Assembly (NCBI RefSeq): GCF_033439725.1
Contig: NW_026944389.1
Location: forward strand, 620,001-684,000
DNA length: 64,000 nt
Direction: 5' to 3'
DNA from: Neurospora tetraspora
Lineage: Eukaryota; Ascomycota; Sordariomycetes; Sordariales; Sordariaceae
Position numbers and translations under genes: made by a program. The notes under the pieces were generated by a model, which did not search any database, was not told the DNA's origin, and worked only from the letters and a program-made list of their open reading frames with translations. This document shows, one piece after another, positions 13,234 to 23,179 of the stretch. The first letter of the stretch is position 1. Each line of letters opens with the position of its first letter.

Positions 13234-14543
13234 AACCCCCATGTCAGGTACCGACAGGGGAGGTCGGTACCGCCACCAAAAAGTGTAAGCGAAATGCAGG
13301 GGAAGTCGCCACCAAGTCACTCACCGCTAGATTTCTATAGAAAAGGACTTCGAGGCACTTTGAATCTGGTCTTTTTGCATCTTCATCATCATTCACCATG
13401 GCTCGCCCAAAAGGCATCACCGGAAAGAAGCATCTCTCCCTCGAAGAGCGAACGAGAATTAGAACCCTTTATTTCGATGCCAAAATGAACTAAAGCGAAA
13501 TATCCTAAATCACTGGCTTTTCTAAAGACTAAATCCGCTACGCTTGTCGCTCCGAGAACGCTGCCGTTGCTCCCCGAGCGGGCCGGCCGCGAGCATTGGA
13601 CGATGCCCAAGAAAAAGAGTTGGTTGAATTCGTCTGCAGTTCCAAAAAGACTAGAAGAATGCCTTTTCTCTAACTATTAATAGTTCTCTTTGGGGTTATC
13701 TTTGGAGTTTGGGCTATTAAAAATACCCTTTATCGTTTCGGTTTCCGTAGAAGGTCCGCCCGGAAAAAACTTCCGATTTCCGAATGCAACTGGGGCTTCC
13801 GGTATTAATAGGTATTGGAGCATATTTATTGGACTCCTTAATAATGGGTATCGATTTTTTAGACGGACGAAATTTGGGTAACCGGCGGTCCTTATCGGAA
13901 GTAGTTCGTTACCCGGAGGCCAGGAGAAGAATTCGATCTTACTTGTATCGTCGAAAAGTACTAAAGAAAGTAAGGATGGATGTTTTGGGATAGTTTTTCT
14001 GGGAGAGGAAAAGGGCCGGGCTTTTTTTGGGAAAAGGAATGGGGTACTATTAATGCTGCTTCCTATAGAGAGTGCACTCTTCCCGTCATTGATGAGTATT
14101 TCCGTTCTTCTCGAGAAAGCGGCTTCCCCCTTTTTTTAATGCAAAATAATGCCCCTAGTTACGCTACCGCTGAGACTATTAATGAACTTCAAGATCGAAG
14201 TATCGATGTTATTAAATGGCTACCTTTTTCTCTGGATTTAAATCCGATAGAATTTGCTTAGAATTGGATGAAAGATTTTATTGAGGATAAATATGGTACT
14301 AATGAAAAGCCTACTTATATACGGCTCCGTGGCTACGTTTTGGAGGCTTGGGAGGAATTAACGGAATCTTTCTTAGCAGAGCTTTTGGACTCGATGCCAG
14401 CCAGATGTCAGGCTGTCATCGATGCCAATGGGATGCATACGAAATATTAGCATTTACTATAGTAATGAAATGTTCATTTTGGTGTTGAAAGACAAGTCCC
14501 GGCACCCCCTGTCACCCCCCTGTCGGTACGGGCTCCACCGGTT
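13234..14543 (+). mobile_element. Tc1-like DNA transposon, complete but RIP-inactivated
   Basis: A 1,310-bp element flanked by TA (13232-13233 and 14544-14545), the Tc1/mariner target. The ends are imperfect inverted repeats: both begin AACC and share GTACCGACAGGGG further in. A single transposase frame (13398-14450) fills the interior. Size, TA target and DD34E spacing fit the Tc1 group. The element keeps its full length with no apparent indel in the transposase, so it was inactivated by point mutation after insertion. Confidence 0.88.
13398..14450 (+). pseudogene. Tc1-like (DD34E) transposase pseudogene
   Basis: A relic of a cut-and-paste transposase. One uninterrupted phase of 351 codons runs from ATG (context CACCATGG) to the final TAG with no frameshift. 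About a dozen internal TAA/TAG codons fall where CAA, CAG or TGG would be expected, which is the C-to-T/G-to-A pattern of RIP. The N-terminus has a helix-turn-helix-like basic region. The C-terminal catalytic part is clear: TDE (first Asp), a QNNAPS block where families normally have QDNAPSH (second Asp now Asn), and DLNPIE (Glu) 35 residues after that position, giving DD34E spacing. It cannot encode an active enzyme. Confidence 0.9.
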
Positions 14544-14545
14544 TA

Positions 14546-16782
14546 ACTTACCCATCTTACCACAGTACTTGCCTTACTTGCGGTACCTACAGGTACTTCG
14601 CTTCGACCCCAATGTCGACTTCATGTTGCTCAAGTGGAGTGACCGACCAACCGGGGAAGAGAACGATGAACATCCGGGATACCGTGGACTGCCAGTGCCG
14701 CATGGTTCGCACTTTCAGCGAATGGCTGTTTGAGAAGGCAAGCTGGTAGTCTGGCAAGGCGGTTTCACTTCCGTTCTTTGCCAGTCTCAGTTGACACTTG
14801 ACAACCTTACTTCACACGTAATGTGCCGGCATACCCCGGATATGGCGTGATACGTCTTTTTGACTGCTCGTTCCACCAGTGGGGGTTTTGTGTACCTTAC
14901 CTTACTAGGTACCTAGAGTATGTAGCTCTTTCGCTGCTTCGCCGCCGGTTAAACTACAGTTCAAGTCTGGTTCGTTTGTTCGCCTGGTACCAGACCCTGA
15001 GCAAGACTCATACCAACCCATCCTGAACGCCGCACACGACCTACTTTCAACGCTCCGCCTCTTCCTCGCCCCTCAGCTACCTACCTCTACTGCCCGACAT
15101 ACATCCGAGCTCGGAGCGGTTCGCCTTGCCTCGCCCTGTCCATCCATTCCCTACATGCCCGTAAAGCAGATCACAAGCAGATCACCGACCGCCTTCCTAT
15201 TCCGGTATCGAGGTCGTCGTGACTTGGGGGAGACAGTAGGTTTGATGATAGTAGGAGCTACCCCTCCTCCGGATCGTCATTACCAGTGCTGCATGTACAC
15301 TAGTAAAGTACAGATAGTTGGCGGGTACATTAACCTAAAGTCAGGTATAGAAGTGTTAGCGTAGGCCAGAGTGACAGAGCTCTACACTAGATATCAATGG
15401 ATGAGGTCTGGTGCACATGTGCTTAAGCGAGAACCTCAGGACAAGTTCCTGGCACGAACAGAAAACAGGAAACGCTCCTGGGGACAACGGTTGTGAGGAA
15501 CGGCTGGGGTACGTGGGTCGCCGGTTTCACATGCTCGATGCTACCTCTACCTTGCTCACCTTACCTTGATAGCACTGAGGCCTGTTAGTGACTACACACC
15601 CCTTGAAGGCTAAGGTTCTTAGCTCGAGACATCTGGTCAACTTGTCCAGGTGTTTTCACATCCAGCTTATGTGTTTTCTTCGGTAGCAGGGGCATAGCAT
15701 TGGTATTAATATGTCAATTTAGGTAACAACAATGCATTTCTGGCTGGTGATTATGCCTTTCAAAGTCCTACTACTCCCATCACATGTCGTGGTGTGCTCG
15801 TGGTGACGGCCAGGCCATGCTGGAGCTGGACATCTTCTTGCTGGTTGCCATAGTACCCGTCGTTCTGATCCGGCTTCTGGCCATTCGGTACGTAGTACCA
15901 TCCTTGACTACCCGGCGGCGGCGGCGGCTGGGCGGAATACTGAGGAGGCGCGTAGGGGAGGGGTGGGAGCCACCGAGTGACTGTGGCACTGTGACAAAGT
16001 GTGGTCAGCAATCAGCATCAGTTGAATCGTCTAACCGGCCAGGCTCCGAAGTACAAGCCTCCGGCTACCATCAAGCAAGTTCAGGTTTCAATCCACAGCC
16101 TCGAACACTCGGGAGTTGGGACAAACACCGCAAGCAAACGTACATACCTCTACAGACACAACACGAGGCTAGGCCTCCTCCTCCTCCCTCGGGACTTCCT
16201 CCTCCCTGCCCCTGCCAAAGTTGTACCGAACCCTCCAGCCCATCCGAACCTCCATCTCGGGGCCCCACGCTAGCTTGTGGATTCTCTCCCAGTACTTTGC
16301 CGACCTCCGGATGCGAATGGTAATTATTATGCGCCTGCGGGGGCGGCACACCAGGCAAAGGTAACAAGTCTTGCAAGCCTCGCCGCCGGGCAATGCAAGG
16401 GCACCTTGCTTGACGGAGTCGGAGTGGAAGTGTGGCAGTGCAGTTGCCAACAGCTTGGCTGTTGTGATGCAGTCGATTTCGGTTGGTATGAGGATCATTG
16501 TTGCTGGATGTGACTGGATGGTGGTGTGGCTGTGGTTGTGGGTGATGGTGATGGTGATTTGGTGATGGAGGCAAGTGGGACAACAACAAAAGAAGACGAG
16601 GATGTGATGGTTTGGAGGGGTAAGACGGCTTCAAATGCTGAGCTAGCTTAAGCCGTTTTGTTATGGCGGGAAGGCTGACTGAGGTGCCAAGTCAACTCGT
16701 CGTAGCCGCGGAAGGCAAGCTTTGGGGAACAAGCCCAGCAAGCCGGTACGTACCTCCCAGACTCCCGGGCACCTTCCCTCGT
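14546..16782. other. Gene-poor intergenic DNA
   Basis: No supported gene. Overlapping frames on both strands at 15,760-16,634 are rich in His/Pro or Gly/Glu and give no consistent exon model. TACCTCTA copies at 15082-15089, 15542-15549 and 16145-16152. Confidence 0.45.
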
Positions 16783-16799
16783 GGTATATATATTAGGTC
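16783..16799 (+). promoter_or_regulatory. Upstream TATA-like Pol III box
   Basis: GGTATATATATTAGGTC, starting 48 bp before the tRNA-like unit at 16831. Nearly the same 17-mer sits 45-49 bp upstream of the units at 19817, 50555(-) and 53888(-). Confidence 0.7.
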
Positions 16800-16830
16800 T
16801 TTGTGTGCACATTTCAACAAACAGAAAAAA

Positions 16831-16990
16831 GCGCGGTTGGCGTAGTGGTCTAACGCGTACACACCGAAAATGTGCGAAGGGTGTGAGTTCAATGCCAACC
16901 CGAGCACGCATGTTCGTTTTCTGGGGGGGCCCGGCAAGCCATAGTACAAAAGGCAGTGTAAGAACCCGGGTTCGAATCCCGGACCGCGCA
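16831..16990 (+). ncRNA. tRNA-like Pol III unit 1 (160 nt, large insert in the anticodon arm)
   Basis: The ends pair as a 7-bp acceptor stem (GCGCGGT with ACCGCGC) followed by discriminator A. The A box is TTGGCGTAGTGG, giving D stem GCGT/ACGC. The 3' part has a perfect T arm, CCGGG-TTCGAAT-CCCGG. An anticodon-type stem can form between TACAC just after the D arm and GTGTA just before the variable loop, but about 87 extra nt lie between its arms and there is no U33-containing loop. T5 and T6 runs follow (16995-16999, 17007-17012), as expected for Pol III termination. It looks transcribed and tRNA-folded but not decoding. Alternatives are a tRNA pseudogene or an old SINE. Confidence 0.65.
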
Positions 16991-17012
16991 TATCTTTTTC
17001 TTCTTCTTTTTT

Positions 17013-18110
17013 CCCATGATGTTGAAGCTGGTGTTGTTCTTTTTTTGGCTGTTGGTCGCTCGGGGATCTGTTGTGGTCGTGTGCGGCCTGTTTGTTCTCG
17101 ACTACGAGTCTGGGAACGTCGGGACAGTCGGATTTGTTCTTTGGATGCGAGATATGCCTTCTCTTTTCTCTGCCGTCTACCTACTGTTTGGTTGTACGGC
17201 ATTTTATTCAGATAAGACTCGCGGCTTCAAGTTTCAACTCTCTTGAGATCGTCACTAGCAGTATCACAGTCCGCCTGGTTCAAACCATCATCCCATGCAG
17301 TCAAGTTGGAAGATTTGTCGATGCATTTGCCTCAGTGGACCGATTAACCTTACTTTCTCTATTCACAGAGGTAAACTTTGGAAGGCTGAAGTCGGTAATG
17401 TGTTTCCCGTTTGACACCTAGGCCTACCTATTCTTGGTATTCTCATTTGGCTCATCTGGTTGGAAGTAGAGGTATCTCAAATCCCGACGCTCCATGATAT
17501 CCTGAAAACCGTTCGGTGAGGGTGCAGTGCTGGGCACCGAGTCTTCAGTTGCTCCTGTGCTACCTCTTTGCCCATGATTTTTAGCTGACAAGACTCTTAA
17601 ACTCATGGTCCCTTCCTCTACAAGTTGGGCTCAGGTTGTAGCTCAACATCCTCAAGTCCATCTCCGCCACGCACCAGCTGCTTGTCAGCCTTTCAAAACT
17701 CGGACAAGTGGACTTCCATGGAGTTTGCATGCACGAGACGAAAGGCAGAGGTATGACCACGAGGGAAAGAATGCCACAGCTGTTTCGAAGAGGGACAGTA
17801 GACGAGTGCCAGGAAGCACGGATGATAGCTCAAGTGAAGGCGGTAGCGAACATGGAGGAGATTGTGTAGCGTGATGAGGGATTGATTTACACGCGTGCTT
17901 CTATGGCTATGGCTATGTACATGTGGATTCCATGCAAGATCGTTTCCTTGCATCTGCAGAAGCCGACTGTTGTCCTTGCAGTCCAAATGACTGTGATCCA
18001 CCACTGATCCGGAGTCAGAAGCGGGCCAACGCTGGATTGGTGTCTTCATTGGGTCTATGAACAACTTGTGGTCGATAGCAATCCAACCAGTGATGGCGTG
18101 TGCCTGGATG
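17013..18110. other. Intergenic region without a supported gene
   Basis: Open frames on both strands are short and inconsistent. TAGAGGTA at 17467-17474. Confidence 0.45.
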
Positions 18111-18315
18111 TCATGTAGGTGGCGGTGATGTTTGTTTTTTCTTGGCCGATGACTGGACGGGAGGCAGAGGCTTGTCGCAACGGCGAGAGCCAACACCAGC
18201 GACCGACAGTGGAGTCTGTGGCTCGTCATCGTTAGCGGTGGTACAGTTTTGAAGTTGGAACTGGAAACTTACAATCCGGTGCCACAACTCCTGCGAGTCC
18301 GTGAACACTCGCACC

Positions 18316-18910
18316 TCAGATGTGGGATGACAGTGCTGGCTCATCAAACGGATGACAAGCAGTGTGAGTTGGGTGAACATTTGCAATAGGCCCAGGCGCA
18401 ATGTTCTCCGGAAGGTAGCCTCGGGAGTGATGGGCTCGTTCATCACCGACATTGGCTCCGATGCCTCCCTTTGAGCTTGAACTTGCTGCTGTTGGAGGCT
18501 GGAAGAGGCGACAACGAACAGGGCTTGATTCTGGAGTTGTCTAACGGAAGAGGAGAAACGGAAACCAGGGCAGCCTAAATACCTGGAAGGGCACCAGTGA
18601 ATGGGCGACCCAGGGCACGGACTTCCAACAGCTGCTGATGTTGCTCGAGCGAAGAAGCGAGGATAGCAGGGTCGGTGTAGGACTCGTAAGAGTCAGCAGG
18701 GGAGGCAGCCAGCGAGCGCCTCGAGAAGCAGTTTTGGGTCGAGAGGAACAAGGAGAATGTCCTGGAGAAAGCCAAGGCCACACGGGACCGCGTTCTTGGG
18801 AGAAGCAGCGGAGATCTGGAGCGGCACGAGCGAGGCCCAGGGGGCGGACTCTGGTGCAGTGTCAGTCATCTCAATTCTCGACTCGGGATGAATGGTCTAC
18901 TCGACGTACG
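18316..18910 (-). CDS. Doubtful hypothetical gene, start not defined
   Basis: A possible spliced frame runs leftward. An upstream exon ends at 18910 at a GTACGT donor; open sequence extends back to about 19,030 and includes a K/E-rich stretch. It is followed by exons 18850-18583 and 18540-18316. Donor, branch-like and acceptor signals are present and the phases agree, but one intron would be only 42 bp and no start codon is convincing. A competing frame continues past 18316 to a stop at 18111 through an intron with GTAAGT and CACAG borders. No domain is recognised. About 40 bp at 18,265-18,310 recur on the plus strand near 20,900, so this may be a decayed duplicated gene. Confidence 0.2.
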
Positions 18911-19770
18911 AATCAAGTGTCCGCCCCCTGAGAAGATTCTCTCTAGCCTTCCTGTTCTTCTCCTGCTTGGCCAGCTCGGCGAGAGCCTCCTTGCTGAGAT
19001 TGGGGTCTCGAAAGAGCTTGGCTTGGAAGGATGAGGAAGTTCCAGAGTTTCATGGTCACAAGCCTAAGGCTGATGTGTGTGGTCGATAATGGTGGGGTTC
19101 TTGTCCTGCTCACAGACCAGTTCCCATGGTTAGATCACGGTGGGGATGTCTGCTGGTTTGACGAGCAAAGAAGACATACCTGGAGTTGCTGAGTGCCCTG
19201 GAGGGCGTCAGTTGGCATAACCAAGGTTCCGACCCAGGATGAAACTGAAGGGAGAAGGGGGGGCAGCTCGGTGTGACTGAGATTGCTGCTGCTGCCCCCC
19301 CTTCGTCTCGTGTTATCTTGTCCTTCGTGCTATCGTCAAGGCGAAGAAGGTCAAGTTTGCTTGGCCCAAGAAGAAGAAGGTCCTGTCGGACTGGACAGTT
19401 GATGTCGGTTTTGCCATTTGGGTGCAGGTGGTTGTGTGTTGAGGTGGTGGTGAGGGGTTGTGATGGAGGAAGAGAAACGGAAGAACACCAGAGGACGACG
19501 AGGATTTTGAACGAGGGTGTACAAGCCAGATTCCCCTCGGCAGACCAAGAGGTCACGTCTGGGGTTACTAGCCCTAACTCCCGCTCACCAGCCTTCCAAC
19601 CGTGAAACAAATGGAAGGCGGGGAACCCACTGCAGCCACGGGACCTCAAGGAGAATCTCAACGGAGCAGGAGCAGCCTGGCCCTGGGCAGCAGACCGGTA
19701 GAGGTACCTAGGTACCACTAGGTACGCACACTCCTCTTCCCAAGGCAGCTATCCGGGCTCCTTCCCTCGG

Positions 19771-19787
19771 GGTATATGTATTAGGTC
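19771..19787 (+). promoter_or_regulatory. Upstream TATA-like Pol III box
   Basis: GGTATATGTATTAGGTC, starting 46 bp before the tRNA-like unit at 19817. It differs from the box of unit 1 at one position. Confidence 0.7.
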
Positions 19788-19816
19788 TTTGTGCACACCT
19801 TCCAACAAAAACCAAC

Positions 19817-19957
19817 GTGCGGTTGGCGCAGTGGTCAGCGCGTTCACTCTCAAGCTGGGGTTTTCAGGGGCATCTATGGAGGGGTGGCAGACTCCATACT
19901 GAAAACCGGACACCAGGTGGCCGTGAAAGGACCCGGGTTCGAATCCCGGACCGCACA
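19817..19957 (+). ncRNA. tRNA-like Pol III unit 2 (141 nt, insert forms a long hairpin)
   Basis: Acceptor stem GTGCGGT/ACCGCAC; the second pair is T-A where unit 1 has C-G, a compensated change. A box TTGGCGCAGTGG. T arm CCGGG-TTCGAAT-CCCGG. Anticodon-type stem TTCAC/GTGAA. The insert contains a strong bulged hairpin: GGTTTTCAG (19859-19867) pairs with CTGAAAACC (19899-19907), and TATGGAG (19875-19881) pairs with CTCCATA (19892-19898), giving 16 pairs. A T6 terminator lies at 19964-19969. The insert is unrelated in sequence to those of units 3, 4 and 6. Confidence 0.65.
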
Positions 19958-19969
19958 CATCTCTTTTTT

Positions 19970-21832
19970 CTGTCTCTTCTCAATGTTTTCTTTTTGCCGT
20001 TTGTTTTGTTTTACCTTGTGAGCCTTCCCTCTCCTTGTGGTTCTACGTCTCTCTGCGCTGTGTGATGGCTCGGGCACCAGTGGCTTTTTGGTGACACCTG
20101 CTTGCCTATCACCCAGAATCTTGCCTTCCAAAGAGAGACCTCAAACATCTCCTAGTCGAAGTCGCAGCCACTGCACTCGCGTCTTCAGAGAGACCAAAGT
20201 GACGCAGAATCCCACCTACCTCATGGCAGGAACTGGCTTGACGGGCGTGCCTAACGACGACTTTAGGGAGGACAACACACGGCATAGGGAGCGATTGTGG
20301 AAGGAGTGGCAGTGGGGGGAGTCACAGGAGCAGGAACGAGATGGACTTGACGCAGCGGAAATGGACGTTGCACATCGTCCAAGTGAAGATTCTCTTTCGC
20401 TGGTTTCCGAAGGAGGTGAAGGAGACTGCCGCCGCTCGTAGATAGAGAAGCCCAAGGCCAAGGCAATAACACGAAGCCCAAATTATCAACAACGTGAGAT
20501 TCTCTAGCAGGCTGGCAAACATGTGTTCTCGCTGCTGGACATGCACATGTTCAGAATTGGATTGGTGAGGCCAAGGCGAGTCGTTACGTCTCGATCACTG
20601 GCCAACCTGACTAAAAGATTTCACGAGGACACTTGCAAATTTTGGAACAAAATTCAGGGAGTAGACACCCATGATCTCTTTGTTCATCACCTCGTTATCG
20701 AAGACAAGATTCTCGCGGTTTCGAGCAAGATGACGACCGCTTTACACTTTGTCAGCTACGGAACTAGATACATCATCACCGCCAAACAAAACTACATTGC
20801 CAGGAGCAGCACCACCGTCGCCCTCAGCCATGGACTTGTAAAGCCATTGACATTAAGATCCGCTTACAGCAGAAGCACCGCGCTCCCAGAGTCGAGCTGC
20901 GAGTGTTGACGGACTCGCAGGAGTGTTGGCACCTGCTTGGTACCTCTAAGGGGCTAAACCAGAGACTTGAAAGATTCCACTTCTCTTACAGGCACACCGA
21001 GCCCATTCGGCGAGCTGTCGTCTGGTTGTCACACCGTCTGGGGATCATGGGCGGTGAGCTGGAAGTGAGTGAGTGCGTCGGAATCCTCGGAGATGTGCTC
21101 GGCTCTGGTACCTCTGATCACTGAAACGGGAAGGAAGATGAGGGGCAAACCAGCGGACCAAGCACCGCGCCTTCCATTTGGTACGCGCGAGAAATCTTCG
21201 CGTGTGGGAATTGGTCACAGACAGCAACCGGCAAGACAGACATGGGAGTGCAAACACAGAGCTTGAGCATGGAAGTTTACAACAAGGAAGATCACATCGA
21301 GCGTCACATTGGTCAAAATCAGGATGAGCATGGCGAAGAAACTTTACATTTGTCGAAGTGAACGGAGTGAACGAAGACAAGAACAAGAACACCAAACACC
21401 GCCCTGTTAGCAAAAAGTTGTTGGAAAAAAACCGCGCGCAAGTTGTTCTCCCTCCTCCAACCTTACGACTTTCTGTTTCCCTGAACCATCATTGGGGAGA
21501 GGCATACAACCCTTCAAGAAAATTGTTCCTCCACCCCCCCCCCCCCTCCGGAAGATCTCTTCTTCCCTCCACCCCTTTCCCCCCAGACAACACCCCTCCA
21601 GCTCAGACTGGGTAGTGTCGAAGTGCTTTATGTACGCGTTGTGCCGGCCCCGCGATTTGTGGGGATATCAGCAAGCGGAATCTCGTCGCTCTCTGGGTTG
21701 GGTTCTCGGCGCGAGAACAATCTTTGTAGGCGCGGGGAACGGCGGGGAGCTGTGACAGGACAAACGCGTTAGTGACCAAGTTGCGACAGAAGTGAAGGTG
21801 TTACGAGGAAGGAAGAATTGAATGGAATGAAG
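19970..21832. other. Gene-poor region with fragmentary reading frames
   Basis: Plus-strand frames at 20523-20909 and 20903-21124 look partly protein-like and share about 40 bp with the minus strand near 18,290. They are in different phases, lack a clear start and are best seen as relics. A C10 homopolymer lies near 21,535-21,545. No confident gene. Confidence 0.4.
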
Positions 21833-22039
21833 TCAATAAAGCAGCAAGAATCCAGAAGTGTACTCATCAGATGCATTTTCTACATCCATATTCTGCCCCC
21901 GCGGCGCCCCCCTCTCTCTTAACCACATGACGACGTGGAGTGCAGTCATTACGATGATGACGGTGGTGAAGACCACCAGGCAAATGAGTGCGGCCACCTT
22001 GACGATGTCGTCGGCGTTACTGGTATTGGTGGAGTCCAT
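21833..22039 (-). CDS. Small single-pass membrane protein (68 aa), hypothetical
   Basis: An ATG at 22039 opens a 68-codon frame to a stop at 21833. A polar N-terminus is followed by one strong hydrophobic helix (about residues 13-40, rich in V, I, L, A, T), a short WLRERG basic flank and an acidic tail. The basic residues after the helix suggest their side faces the cytosol. An upstream in-frame extension to 22204 exists but is Ser/Phe-rich and less likely. No family recognised. Because it is short and isolated in a gene-poor region, it may not be expressed. Confidence 0.3.
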   Translation of the reverse strand: MDSTNTSNADDIVKVAALICLVVFTTVIIVMTALHVVMWLRERGAPRGQNMDVENASDEYTSGFLLLY

Positions 22040-23027
22040 GTTGATGTCTTGTTTGTGCTTGACTTGGAGGCTTGAAGCTTGTGGTGTGATGCGAGAAGTG
22101 ACGAAGGTGTGAATGGGGGGAAAAGAGAAGAAGAAAGATTTGCCCCGCGTTGAAGATTTGGGAAGCTTTATACCTCCCCAGGGGCAGGTACGTAACGAGT
22201 GCAAATTTGGACAAGTGTCAGACAGTTGGAAGACAAGACGGAAACAAAGACTGCCAGTGGCAAGACAGGAGGAAAGCTGGCAGACTGAACAGGAAAGACT
22301 TCGGCTGGCAGGAACGACAGGACCGAAAGATCAGACGACGGGACCGAAGTTGCCAAGCTCCCAAGCTTGCCCGTCTTCCAGAGCGGCAGTCACCAGAACG
22401 ATGACCAGTGGAGGTATGTAGAGGTACGAAGGCGGGGGCAAGAGCAAAAGATCACACGACGGGACCGAAGCTGTCACGCTCCCCGCTCTCAAGGTTGCCC
22501 GTCTTCAGAGAAGTCACTACACGAAGGCCAGAGCCACAGCCAATAATGGCGTGCGTGTCTGCTATCTTCCTTCTTCCTTCCTTCCCTCTCAACTCTTGAC
22601 ATGTCTTTCTGCCTCTGCTAGCCGAATGACTGCCAGTTGCACGACAGAAGGAAGGCAAAAGGTGGCATTGTGGACGGAAGGAAAGACTTCGGCTGGCAGG
22701 AAGAGAAGAGTAATGGGACAGTGGCAAGAGCGAAGGATCAGACGACGGGACCGAAGCTTTCAGGCCCCCGTCCAAAACTTCCTGCTTCTTGCCCACAAGA
22801 GCAGTCACTAGAGCGAGGGTACAGCCAGTAGAGGTACCTCCGTACCTACCTACCTCCTTCCCTCTTACTTCTCTCCTTCCCTCCATCCCGAGCTTCAACC
22901 TGCCTGCCCTCTACCCCGCCTCTGCCCCTCTGCCTGCCACTACCAGCTGGCTTCACTTGCCTCCCGAGTCCCGTCACCTCGGGTAGATAAGGTACCTCTT
23001 TGGGTCCCGTTTCCAACAAGAAAAAAA
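22040..23027. other. Intergenic region with short dispersed repeats
   Basis: No supported gene. A phrase containing AGACGACGGGACCGAAG recurs at about 22,333 and 22,740, with a close variant near 22,453. Words like AAAGACTTCGGCTGGCAGGA recur at about 22,300 and 22,683. The pattern suggests local duplication of an about 400-bp unit. TAGAGGTA at 22419-22426 and 22829-22836. Confidence 0.5.
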
Positions 23028-23176
23028 GCGCGGTTGGCGTAGTGGTATAGCGCGTCACTCGATTCAAGTATTCGGGTTGAAATCCCCGACGAATCAAAGT
23101 CAAAGACCGAGTTTCAGAGGGCAATCAGAAAAAAGATCTCCTGTTGAAGACCCGGGTTCGAATCCCGGACCGCGCA
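23028..23176 (+). ncRNA. tRNA-like Pol III unit 3 (149 nt, conserved-insert type)
   Basis: Acceptor stem GCGCGGT/ACCGCGC, A box TTGGCGTAGTGG, T arm CCGGG-TTCGAAT-CCCGG, T8 run just downstream. The anticodon-type stem (TCACT with GTTGA) is imperfect. The insert shares a core with units 4 and 6: a hairpin at 23070-23094 whose loop contains TTGAAATC, and the motif TCAAAGACCGA at 23100-23110. The upstream box is weak here (GGTAGATAAGG). Confidence 0.65.
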
Positions 23177-23179
23177 TAT

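Noticed and set aside
15760-16634. Minus-strand Pro/Tyr-rich and His-rich frames that might join into a gene
   Set aside because: I could not find splice sites giving one consistent phase; composition follows local CT-rich sequence.
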